Notes under the pieces: model-generated
Databases searched by the model: none
What the model saw: the letters and a program-made list of their open reading frames with translations, nothing else
Told to the model about the DNA's origin: nothing
Source: Anaerolineaceae bacterium
Lineage (GTDB): Bacteria > Chloroflexota > Anaerolineae > Anaerolineales > Anaerolineaceae
Length of the DNA: 64,000 nucleotides
Assembly (NCBI GenBank): GCA_016841525.1
Contig: JAENYZ010000001.1
Span: 62,001 to 126,000, forward strand
Reading direction: 5' to 3'
Shown: in pieces, positions 34,606 through 42,749 of the stretch
Layout: the number at the start of each line of letters is the position of its first letter
Numbering within the stretch: position 1 is the first letter of the stretch
Made by a program: the position numbers and the translations under genes

Positions 34606-35608
34606 AAATATTACCTGGGAAAATTTTAAAAAGTTCAACACGAAATATTCTTACATCGTCTCTTTTGTATTACTGCTTACGCTGGCAACGATCATCAATC
34701 CCCGATATTTTTCATATCGAAACTTATCAACGCTTGCCCTTCAAGCATCAATCAAAGGCATCATCACCTTGGGAATGTCGCTTGTAATCATTGCGGGCTT
34801 AATAGACCTTAGTGTTGGTTCAATGGTAGCACTGACTTCTGGCCTTGGCGTCGTTGTTTTGAATCAAACAGGCAATGTTTGGATCATGCTTGCCTTCTGT
34901 GCAGCATTTGGAACCGTTTTAGGTGTGATTAACGGCCTCTTGGTAACAAAGGGAAAAATTGCCCCATTTATTGTAACGCTGGCGACGATGAGTGCCTACC
35001 GCTCCATAATTGTCCAGCTTGGCCAGGGCGGCCCTTTCAATGTCGATTCGGAAATTCTTGATAGTTTCCGCATGATAGCAGCCGGCGAGGTCTTTGGAAT
35101 ACCAAATCTTGCGATTATCTTTATTGTTATTACCATCATCATTTCATTATTGATGTCCAAAACCAAGTTCGGCCGCTATGTATATGCCGTCGGATCAAAT
35201 GAACAAGCAGCCAGGCTCACAGGAATCAATGTTGATCTTGTCAAAACGCTTACCTTCACAATAACAGGTCTGCTTTCAGGTATTACTGCATTCTTACTCG
35301 CTTCTCGACTGACGTCGATAACTGCGCCAAACGCAGGCCAATCCTTTGAACTCGACGCAATTGCTGCCGTAGCAATTGGCGGCATAGCAATGACCGGTGG
35401 ACGCGGTGTGATAGCAGGCTCCTTCCTCGGCGCAATAATGCTGCAAATGATTGAAGGTATTCTGATTATTGCAAAAATCCCACCCTTCTTAAACGGACTG
35501 GTGAAAGGTGTCATCATCATCTTCACCGTACTGCTCCAGCACCGCAGCGTTTTGAAGCGAAAGAAACGGCTAAAAACTGAAGCCACCAAAGCTGCTGCCA
35601 CAGAGTAA
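34589..35608 (+). CDS. Sugar ABC transporter permease, RbsC type
   Basis: A 339-residue permease with eight to ten membrane segments. The RbsC signature is clear: GLIDLSVGSMVALTSGL near the N-terminus, and the EAA-equivalent loop YAVGSNEQAARLTGINV, followed by AIAAVAIGGIAMTGGRG. I chose the ATG at 34589 with GAGG six bases upstream; an in-frame ATG at 34559 lies inside the ATPase gene and has no ribosome site. Completes the importer begun at 31854. Confidence 0.9.
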   Translation: MEKFLKNITWENFKKFNTKYSYIVSFVLLLTLATIINPRYFSYRNLSTLALQASIKGIITLGMSLVIIAGLIDLSVGSMVALTSGLGVVVLNQTGNVWIMLAFCAAFGTVLGVINGLLVTKGKIAPFIVTLATMSAYRSIIVQLGQGGPFNVDSEILDSFRMIAAGEVFGIPNLAIIFIVITIIISLLMSKTKFGRYVYAVGSNEQAARLTGINVDLVKTLTFTITGLLSGITAFLLASRLTSITAPNAGQSFELDAIAAVAIGGIAMTGGRGVIAGSFLGAIMLQMIEGILIIAKIPPFLNGLVKGVIIIFTVLLQHRSVLKRKKRLKTEATKAAATE

Positions 35609-35777
35609 ATCTGAAAACGATTGTTAATTTAAATAATCTTAGATAAATTATTTATATAAAATTTATTTCCAACATCATGTTGATAAAAATCACCATGTTT
35701 ATTGGTATCAATTTTTACAAAGAGATAATACACATAATTTACCAATATAAACAATCCAATAATAAGAGGAGATTCTT

Positions 35778-36806
35778 ATGACAATCCGACTTGGTGTAAT
35801 TGGCGCTGGTAAAATCGTGCGCGTTCGACATCTTCCTGAGGCAAAACAAAACCCTAATACAGAAATAATTGCTGTTTGCGATGCCGTTGAATCGCGTGCG
35901 CAAGAAATGGCTGAAGAATATCAATGCAAATCCTTTACAGATTATAAAGTAATGTTGAAAGACCCGGAAATTGACGCAGTTGTGGTTGCTGCTACAAATG
36001 CCACCCATGCTGTGATGACCATTGATGCACTCAATGCTGGTAAGCATGTCTTATGTGAAAAACCCATGTCAATCACGCTGGATGATGCACAAAAGATGAT
36101 CGATGCAGCAGAACGGAATAATAAACAACTGATGATCGGGCATAATCAGCGTCTCGAAATTGGGCACCAAAAAGCAAGGGAAATCATCCAATCTGGGAAG
36201 TTAGGCAAGGTTTTAACCTTCAGCACGACATTTGGACACCCTGGGTCTGAGGATTGGGCAGTCGAGGGGAAGAAAACCTGGTTTTACCGAAAAGCCGTCG
36301 CTGGATTAGGTGTATTAGGAGACCTCGCGATCCACAAATTGGATCTTGTTAGATGGCTGCTTGATGATGATTACATCCAGGTCAGTGCATTTATGGATAC
36401 GCTTAGCAAGACTTACACCGATGGCAGTTTGATTGATTTGGAGGACAATGCTTTGTGCCTGTTAAAAACTAAGAAAGGCGCATTAGGCACCCTGTCTGCT
36501 AGCTGGTCATATGCAAAAGAGAAAAATTCAACCACCATTTACTGCCAAAATGGTGTCTTAGAAATCTATACCGATCCTGAATTTCAGATCATCATTAATT
36601 ACAACCACCAGCAAGGCGAGTTTCACAAGTTGGGCAAAAAATCAACGAATGTTGAACAGCTTAATTCTGGGGTAATGGATGCCTTCATCGATGCATTGGT
36701 CAACAATAAGGATGTGCCGATTGCAGGGATTGAAGGTTACAAGGCTCTTGAAGCTGTCCTGGCATGTCAGGAATCGGCGAAAACGGGTCGAGTTGTAAAT
36801 TTATAA
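35778..36806 (+). CDS. Gfo/Idh/MocA-family oxidoreductase
   Basis: A 342-residue NAD(P)-dependent dehydrogenase: GVIGAGKIVRVRHLPE (Rossmann), CEKPMS, and GDLAIHKLDLVRWLL containing the conserved His/Asp. The short C-terminal domain fits the glucose-fructose oxidoreductase or inositol dehydrogenase groups. It begins the enzyme part of the plus-strand sugar module, 169 bp after the permease and with its own GAGGAG. It ends exactly one codon before the next gene starts. It probably oxidises the imported sugar or a derivative; which one is unknown. Confidence 0.9.
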   Translation: MTIRLGVIGAGKIVRVRHLPEAKQNPNTEIIAVCDAVESRAQEMAEEYQCKSFTDYKVMLKDPEIDAVVVAATNATHAVMTIDALNAGKHVLCEKPMSITLDDAQKMIDAAERNNKQLMIGHNQRLEIGHQKAREIIQSGKLGKVLTFSTTFGHPGSEDWAVEGKKTWFYRKAVAGLGVLGDLAIHKLDLVRWLLDDDYIQVSAFMDTLSKTYTDGSLIDLEDNALCLLKTKKGALGTLSASWSYAKEKNSTTIYCQNGVLEIYTDPEFQIIINYNHQQGEFHKLGKKSTNVEQLNSGVMDAFIDALVNNKDVPIAGIEGYKALEAVLACQESAKTGRVVNL

Positions 36807-37664
36807 GTGTCAAACTCATTTATGAACCAAAAAATAAACAAAACTTCACAAAACCTACCCTTTGAATTAATCAATCCTAGCATTCCACGTGGGAGGATAA
36901 AGTTTTCAATTTTTGATTTCGACGGCACAATCTCACTCATCCGTGAGGGTTGGCAGCAAATCATGATCCCAATGATGGTTGAGATTCTAATGCAAACACC
37001 GCGCCATGAAAGCCGGGAAGAGGTCAGCCAGGTCGTTAAAACATTCGTGGCAAATACAACAGGGAAACAAACTATTTACCAGATGATCCACCTTTCAGAA
37101 GAAATAGCAAAACGTGGTGGTCAGCCAAAAGACCCACTGGTTTATAAAGAACACTACCACAACCTTTTAATGGAACGTATTGAAAACCGAATCAAAGGTT
37201 TGAGTGATGGGAAAATCAAACCCGGAGAGATGGTTGTACCTGGATCATTACAGGCGCTTGAGCTTCTAAGGCGAGATGGTATTAAATGCTTTCTGGCTTC
37301 AGGAACCGATGAAAAATATGTTTTCCATGAGGCTGAGCTTCTCGGAATAACGGACTATTTCGAAGGCATTCACGGTGCACTTGATGACTATGAAAACTTT
37401 TCAAAAAGAATGGTTATTCAAAAAATAATCCGGGAAAATCATCTCAGCGGACCAGAATTGATTGCTTTTGGAGATGGCTTTGTTGAAATCGAAGATATCA
37501 AAGCCGCTGGCGGTATAGCCATAGGCCTTGCGACCAATGAATCTGAACGCAGCGGTATTGATCACTGGAAGCAAAATCGATTAATTGCCTCAGGTGCTGA
37601 CATAATTATGCCTGACTTTACTGAATTTGCTTCACTCTGGCAATATCTTATGGAGAAGGAATAA
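36807..37664 (+). CDS. HAD-superfamily phosphatase
   Basis: A 285-residue HAD hydrolase. Motif I FDFDGTIS (about residues 36-43) gives the nucleophile Asp, motif II lies in FLASGTDEKYV, and motif IV in AFGDGFVEIEDIKAAGG. A helical cap is inserted between I and II. The start is either GTG 36807, directly after the upstream stop codon, or ATG 36822. Given its neighbours (HldE-like kinase, GmhA-like isomerase), it could take the role GmhB has in heptose synthesis, removing a phosphate from a bisphosphate, but it is not a close GmhB homologue. Confidence 0.85.
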   Translation: MSNSFMNQKINKTSQNLPFELINPSIPRGRIKFSIFDFDGTISLIREGWQQIMIPMMVEILMQTPRHESREEVSQVVKTFVANTTGKQTIYQMIHLSEEIAKRGGQPKDPLVYKEHYHNLLMERIENRIKGLSDGKIKPGEMVVPGSLQALELLRRDGIKCFLASGTDEKYVFHEAELLGITDYFEGIHGALDDYENFSKRMVIQKIIRENHLSGPELIAFGDGFVEIEDIKAAGGIAIGLATNESERSGIDHWKQNRLIASGADIIMPDFTEFASLWQYLMEKE

Positions 37665-37668
37665 AACC

Positions 37669-38637
37669 ATGCCCTATCCAATATTTGATAGAAGTAGATT
37701 ACACCTCAAACCACTATCACAGCGAATCCATGATTTAGACCGCACAGTCATTTTGGAGCTCGAGGATCCGATCCCGCATTATGAAAACCCAAACCTTAAC
37801 ATACTTGCGGAAAGGATAATCGCTGCAAAAGCAAGAGGCGCTACAGTCATGATCATGATGGGTGCGCATGTGATACGCAGCGGCGTCAATAATTTTTTGA
37901 TTGATCTGATGGAGAAAGGTTTCATCTCCCTGATCGGAACAAATGGCGCATGCACTATTCATGACATGGAATTTGCCATGATTGGGAAAACAACCGAAAG
38001 CGTTGCCCGATATATAAAAGAAGGTCAATTTGGATTATGGAATGAATCTGGTCGAGTTAACGATGCGGCTGATATTGCAAAACAAGAAGGATTGGGGCTG
38101 GGGGAAGCAGTCGGAAAGATGATCGTTGAAAATCCTGACGAATTCCCTTACGGCAAATCAAGTCTTTTTGCAGCAGCTTACAAGCTTGGCATACCGATAA
38201 CCGTCCATGTAGGCATTGGACAGGACATTGTACATGAACATCCAAATTTTGACGGTGCCGCTGTAGGAGAATCAAGCTACAGAGATTTCTTGACCCTGGC
38301 ACATTTTGTGGAAAACCTTGAAGGCGGTGTTATGCTTAATATCGGCACAGCCGTCATTGGACCCGAAGTTTATCTTAAAGCTTTATCTATGGCTCGAAAT
38401 GTTGCTCATCAGGAAAATCGTGAGATCAAGAACTTTACAACCGCTGTTTTTGATATGGTGGATCTCGGGGATGATCCCCACACCGAAGCGGAAAAGTCAA
38501 ATGCGATCTATTATTTCCGCCCTTACAAAACTGTCCTTGTTCGTACAGTCGCTGATGGCGGCGAAAGTTACTATGTTCGCGGTCTGCATCGTGAAACAAT
38601 AACCAATCTTCACCGGCTGATTATGCAAAATTCATAA
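37669..38637 (+). CDS. Deoxyhypusine-synthase-like protein of a heptose-type cluster
   Basis: A 322-residue soluble protein. The Rossmann-like stretches ARGATVMIMMGAHVIRSG, GFISLIGTNGACTIHD and LGIPITVHVGIGQDIVH resemble the deoxyhypusine synthase fold, but the lysine that carries the butylamine in that enzyme is not evident and bacteria rarely have eIF5A. I recall similar proteins annotated beside heptose genes in other bacteria, with no proven activity. The start at 37669 is set by AAGGA eight bases upstream, within the operon and 4 bases after the HAD stop codon. An NAD-dependent sugar reaction is the working guess. Confidence 0.7.
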   Translation: MPYPIFDRSRLHLKPLSQRIHDLDRTVILELEDPIPHYENPNLNILAERIIAAKARGATVMIMMGAHVIRSGVNNFLIDLMEKGFISLIGTNGACTIHDMEFAMIGKTTESVARYIKEGQFGLWNESGRVNDAADIAKQEGLGLGEAVGKMIVENPDEFPYGKSSLFAAAYKLGIPITVHVGIGQDIVHEHPNFDGAAVGESSYRDFLTLAHFVENLEGGVMLNIGTAVIGPEVYLKALSMARNVAHQENREIKNFTTAVFDMVDLGDDPHTEAEKSNAIYYFRPYKTVLVRTVADGGESYYVRGLHRETITNLHRLIMQNS

Positions 38638-38651
38638 GGCTTAGTCAAAAA

Positions 38652-39722
38652 ATGATAAAAAATGAGCGTTTTGAAGAAATCTTAGGAAACTTTTCCAAAA
38701 CAAAAGTTGCGGTACTGGGAGATTTTTTCCTCGATCTTTACATCCAGTTAGACCGATCGCTGTCCGAATTTTCCCTTGAAACACACAAAGAAGCATTCCA
38801 GGCGATTGGTTTACGCGGTCAACCTGGTGCAGCCGGTGTCGTCACCAACAACTTGAGCGCATTGGGAGCGCAAACAGCTGCCATCAGTTTTATCGGCCAG
38901 GATGGCAACGGCTTCACCCTAAAAAAAGCGCTCGAAGCCAGAGGCGTAAACACAGAATATCTAATCGAAACTGATGAGCGGGTGACACCGACCTATACAA
39001 AACCGATGATGCTTGAGCTTGACGAGCAAAATATTGAGTTAAATCGTATTGACATCATCAACCGATCAGTTGGACCGTATGAAATTCAACAGGAATTGGC
39101 AGATAAAGTCCGGCAGGCATTGACAATTTATGAAGGCATCCTGGTTGTGGAACAGGTCAGCAATGATGGCTTTGGGACCATGTCTCCCCTGCTGCGAAGT
39201 CTTCTCAATGAATTGGGTAAACAAAATCCCGAAAAAATTATCATGGTTGACTCGAGGCACTTTGCTTCAGAATATCAAAATATATCTGTGAAAATGAATT
39301 TGTCCGAAGCCGTTAATGCTGCATTTTATCTTGATTCACAGTTAGATGACATTGATGAATCGGATTACATGCCCGCATCCGCACTGTGCTCAAATGCATT
39401 TTGGGAAGCCAATCAAAAGCCCGCCTTTATTACTCTGGGTGAAAAAGGGATTAGCGGAAATTATGAAGATCGCTTTTTCCTTTATCCCGCCTATAAAATA
39501 GATGGACCAATCGATATCGTCGGTGCTGGCGATTCCGTCCTGGCTGGCATTGGTTTAGCCATGTGCGCAGGAGCAACCCCAGCAGAGGCGGCTTTTATTG
39601 GTAACCTGGTAGGTTCAATTACCGTTCAACAAATTGGGACGACAGGGATAGCTACCCAGGATGCGCTACGTGGGCGTTATCATGACTACATCAAACAACA
39701 AAAGGAACAAAAACTAACATGA
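38652..39722 (+). CDS. PfkB-family kinase, HldE kinase-domain-like
   Basis: A 356-residue ribokinase-fold kinase. VLGDFFLDLYI, RGQPGAAGVVTNNLSALGA, VDSRHFASEYQN and the ATP/catalytic motif VGAGDSVLAGIG follow the pattern of the N-terminal domain of HldE (heptose 7-phosphate kinase). The cytidylyl/adenylyltransferase half of HldE is absent and no separate hldE-C gene is in the window. It would phosphorylate a sugar phosphate at C1 or a related position. It overlaps the GmhA-like gene by four bases (ATGA), so the two are translated together. Confidence 0.85.
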   Translation: MIKNERFEEILGNFSKTKVAVLGDFFLDLYIQLDRSLSEFSLETHKEAFQAIGLRGQPGAAGVVTNNLSALGAQTAAISFIGQDGNGFTLKKALEARGVNTEYLIETDERVTPTYTKPMMLELDEQNIELNRIDIINRSVGPYEIQQELADKVRQALTIYEGILVVEQVSNDGFGTMSPLLRSLLNELGKQNPEKIIMVDSRHFASEYQNISVKMNLSEAVNAAFYLDSQLDDIDESDYMPASALCSNAFWEANQKPAFITLGEKGISGNYEDRFFLYPAYKIDGPIDIVGAGDSVLAGIGLAMCAGATPAEAAFIGNLVGSITVQQIGTTGIATQDALRGRYHDYIKQQKEQKLT

Positions 39723-40279
39723 AAGATCCAAAACAAACTATTGGCCAATATTTTACAGCCATGAAAGCTGTGATTGATTCATTTCCATCCAATGATTTGA
39801 TCCGCTTTTTAGAAGTTTTAGAAGATGCCCGCGAAAACGAGAAAACTATTTTTGTCTGCGGCAATGGCGGCAGCTGGGCAACAGCATCCCACATGGTATG
39901 TGACTTTGGCAAAAATACCAGGATACCCGGGCAGAAACGCATGATCGTCCTTGGGTTGGGAGATAATATTCCTTCGCTAACAGCTTATGCAAATGACGAA
40001 GGCTATGATCGCGTGTTTGCCGAACCTGCCATCAGCTTGATGAAAAAAGATGATGTTCTGATTGCCATTAGCGGCAGTGGAAACTCACCCAACGTATTAC
40101 GGGCGGTAGATGTTGCAAACAATGTCGGCGGAACAACTTTGGGCTTAACCGGTTTTCAAGGTGGAAAACTGAAAGGGCTGGTTGATCATTGTCTCGTGGT
40201 ACCATCCGACAGCATGGAAATGATTGAAGATTTTCATATGATCGTCGACCATATTTTAACGATTTGCCTTAGAGGATGA
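39719..40279 (+). CDS. SIS-domain sugar isomerase, GmhA-like
   Basis: A 186-residue SIS protein. VCGNGGSWATASHMVCDFG and AISGSGNSPNVLRAVDVA are the phosphosugar-binding motifs of GmhA, which converts sedoheptulose 7-phosphate to D-glycero-D-manno-heptose 7-phosphate. It differs from GmhA in the segment after GNGGS (WATASHM for HxDAxHxAEE), so substrate may differ. Last gene of the plus-strand sugar module, closed by a terminator. Paired with the HldE-like kinase by translational coupling. Confidence 0.85.
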   Translation: MKDPKQTIGQYFTAMKAVIDSFPSNDLIRFLEVLEDARENEKTIFVCGNGGSWATASHMVCDFGKNTRIPGQKRMIVLGLGDNIPSLTAYANDEGYDRVFAEPAISLMKKDDVLIAISGSGNSPNVLRAVDVANNVGGTTLGLTGFQGGKLKGLVDHCLVVPSDSMEMIEDFHMIVDHILTICLRG

Positions 40280-40304
40280 GAAATAACAGATGAAAAGATG
40301 ACAA

Positions 40305-40330
40305 AAGCCCTGGCAATTCAGGGCTTGTTT
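40305..40330. terminator. Bidirectional terminator after the heptose-like module
   Basis: An 8-bp GC-rich stem (40305-40312 with 40319-40326) with a 6-nt loop, followed by GTTTT on the plus strand and a T-rich stretch on the minus strand. It lies between convergent operons. Confidence 0.75.
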
Positions 40331-40359
40331 TAATTAACTCGTCATAAAATGCCAACAAT

Positions 40360-41694
40360 TTATATTTGTCCCCTGACAACGACTGCATTAGGCCACCGTT
40401 GGAGTGCTTTCGGAAGCAAGGATGAACGAACCACGACACAGGCGACCTCGAACTGCCCTTGATCAAGCCTTTCCAGACCAGCCAACAAACCCTTATTTCG
40501 CAAGAATTCCAGAGGTCCCAGCTCATCAATGATCAGCAGATCGCTTTCTGCGCTGTTCTGAAGCCTCTGGTTGCCCCAAACTAACACATCTGGATCAAAT
40601 ACCCATCTTGGCGTTGAAATTTCGCCTTGTCCCTCCTCACGCAACCTTGCTAAACGCTTTCGTTCACCACTTACTAAATCAACAACCTCGATCCCTGTTT
40701 TTCTCCCACTCTCAAAAATACCTGGTGAAAGGATTCCTTCGACAGAGTATCCTGATGCTGCCGCTTCTTTGATCATTTGTTTACACCAGCTAGTTTTTCC
40801 GCTGCCGCTCAAACCAGTTACTAAAATTATTTGAGGTTTTTCTTTGCGATTTTGGAAAACCATGTTCAAGAAACTGTCCTCTTCATGCAGTGAATCAGGT
40901 TTAACTGCTAGGGGTTGTCGCGGTAATACTGCCCTGGCCTTTTTAACGCCATTTTCGTTCTGGTAAATCACTTCCGTCTGGATGCCATATACTGCTGACA
41001 TTAAAGGCTCTGTCAACACCTCCTGGGGTTCACCTACCTCAGTTACCCATCCCCCACTCAACAATAATACATTGTCAGCATAAGCAAGGGCGTCGTTGGG
41101 TTCATGAGAAGAGATGGTGAAAGATAAACCTTGCTGTCCCAATTGGTGGACAATCTCCATGACTCTGTGCTGGTTGCTGAGATCAAGATGGGCTGTTGGT
41201 TCATCCATCAATAATATGGGACATTTCTGAGCTAAACCCCTGGCAATCAAGACCAATTGCTGCTCCCCACCGCTGACCTCCGTATAAGGTCGATCTTGCA
41301 AATCAATTAAACCGACCTGTTCAAGTGCTTCTTCAACGATTAAGTGATCTTTTTCGGTTGGCGATCCCAACCAGGGTAAATGCGGTGCACGCCCCATCAT
41401 CACCATTTGTCTGACCGTATATGCAAATGCAGGGGTATGCATCTGCGGAATCAGGCCAATCCTTTTTGCACGTTCTGCAGCTGAAAAATCTTCTATCCGT
41501 GTACCATCTAGATACACGCGCCCAGTATTTGGTTTAAGCAGTCCCGCAAGGCATGAAAGCAATGTGGTCTTTCCGCAGCCGTTCTTTCCCAAAATATATA
41601 AAGTTTCCCCTGCATTTAATTGGAGAGAAACATCATGTAATACTGTTTTCCCGGGTAGATAAGCATAGCTAATATTGGAGGCCTCTAAAAGCAT
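40360..41694 (-). CDS. FecE/BtuD-type ABC ATPase fused to a THEP1-like NTPase
   Basis: A 444-residue fusion. Residues 1-240 are an iron/cobalamin-type ABC ATPase: Walker A GKNGCGKT (36-43), signature VSGGEQQ (140-146), Walker B ending MDEP (163-166), H-loop His197. Residues about 285-444 form a second P-loop domain: GLSGSGKTS (294-302) and DLLIIDELGPLEF (385-397), the pattern of the THEP1/NTPase_1 nucleoside-triphosphatase family. Between them is a linker of about 40 residues. Reading frame is continuous. The start ATG 41694 lies 2 bases after the permease stop codon; an in-frame GTG at 41703 overlaps that stop. The role of the extra NTPase is unknown. Confidence 0.9.
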   Translation of the reverse strand: MLLEASNISYAYLPGKTVLHDVSLQLNAGETLYILGKNGCGKTTLLSCLAGLLKPNTGRVYLDGTRIEDFSAAERAKRIGLIPQMHTPAFAYTVRQMVMMGRAPHLPWLGSPTEKDHLIVEEALEQVGLIDLQDRPYTEVSGGEQQLVLIARGLAQKCPILLMDEPTAHLDLSNQHRVMEIVHQLGQQGLSFTISSHEPNDALAYADNVLLLSGGWVTEVGEPQEVLTEPLMSAVYGIQTEVIYQNENGVKKARAVLPRQPLAVKPDSLHEEDSFLNMVFQNRKEKPQIILVTGLSGSGKTSWCKQMIKEAAASGYSVEGILSPGIFESGRKTGIEVVDLVSGERKRLARLREEGQGEISTPRWVFDPDVLVWGNQRLQNSAESDLLIIDELGPLEFLRNKGLLAGLERLDQGQFEVACVVVRSSLLPKALQRWPNAVVVRGQI

Positions 41695-41696
41695 GA

Positions 41697-42749
41697 TTAC
41701 CACCCTGTCCTGCTTCTTCTCATCAGTAGAACCAATATTGGCACACCAATCAAACCAGTTAATACGCCTAAAGGGATTTCGCCAGGCAGCAGCGTACGTG
41801 CCAGATCATCAATGATCATCAAGAAAGCAGCACCAAAGCTGATCGATACCGGTAACAATCGTTTGTGCTCTGGTCCAACGATCAAACGCCCTGCGTGCGG
41901 AATGACCAGGCCAACCCATCCAATGACACCGCTCACTGAAACCGCCACTGCGGTCATCAAAGTCGAAAACAGGATAATGCCAAGCTTCATCCTTGTTGGA
42001 TCGACACCCAAAGCGGAAGCTTCAGCATCCCCAAGCGAAAGGATATTCAAGCGCCAACGAATGGTCCATAAATAAATCAAACCAAATATTGTCAGGATGA
42101 TCAAAGGCATCAAGTTTTGCCAGGTGATGCCGGTCAAACTTCCTAATAGCCAAAAGGTGATTGCCGGCAGGCTGTCCAATGGATCAGCTGCATACTTCAA
42201 CAAAGAGGTCAATGAGCCAAAAAATGAACCTACAAGGATCCCCATCAAGGTCAAAATGAGTAAAGGGCTTGTTCTGTACAATCGACTGCCAAAGAAAGAT
42301 AAAAATACAGCCACCAATCCAAAAACAAAAGCAGATACCTGTACCAGCCATGGATCACCAAGAAACAGCAGTGCTAAAGCAGCGCCAAAACCTGCTCCCG
42401 ATGTTACACCAAGGATATTTGAATCCACAAGGGGATTCTTAAAAATCGCTTGAAAAGCCGTCCCTGTTGCACCATAACTGGCACCTATCAATAAAGCCGC
42501 CAGAATGCGGGGAAGTCGAATATGAAAAATTAACTGTTTTGCAATATCTGGAATACCCTCTGCGATGGATGGGAATATCGGAGAAAGTATCACTTTTAAT
42601 ACATCAATTGGACCGATTTGATAACGTCCTAATGTAAGCGACAGGATTAATAAACCCAAAGGTAGTCCAATGAGAATTAGAAATAAGTAGGCTTTTTGTA
42701 TTGAGTGTTTCTCTTTAATTGATGCTGCAGATTTTTGCAAGCTCTTCAT
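41697..42749 (-). CDS. FecCD/BtuC-family ABC permease
   Basis: A 350-residue permease with about ten membrane segments. FecCD motifs are clear: ALLIGASYGATGTAFQAIFKNPLVD, LGVTSGAGFGAALALLF, SGVIGWVGLVIPHAGRLIVG and GEIPLGVLTGLIGVPI. Family members import siderophores, haem, cobalamin or molybdate/tungstate. Its start lies 35 bases inside the end of the binding-protein gene, suggesting coupling. It follows the PadR and binding-protein genes and precedes the ATPase fusion. Confidence 0.9.
   Translation of the reverse strand: MKSLQKSAASIKEKHSIQKAYLFLILIGLPLGLLILSLTLGRYQIGPIDVLKVILSPIFPSIAEGIPDIAKQLIFHIRLPRILAALLIGASYGATGTAFQAIFKNPLVDSNILGVTSGAGFGAALALLFLGDPWLVQVSAFVFGLVAVFLSFFGSRLYRTSPLLILTLMGILVGSFFGSLTSLLKYAADPLDSLPAITFWLLGSLTGITWQNLMPLIILTIFGLIYLWTIRWRLNILSLGDAEASALGVDPTRMKLGIILFSTLMTAVAVSVSGVIGWVGLVIPHAGRLIVGPEHKRLLPVSISFGAAFLMIIDDLARTLLPGEIPLGVLTGLIGVPILVLLMRRSRTGW

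Noticed and set aside
37669-38637. True deoxyhypusine synthase
   Set aside because: The enzyme's key lysine region is not evident and no eIF5A-like target is expected in this bacterium.
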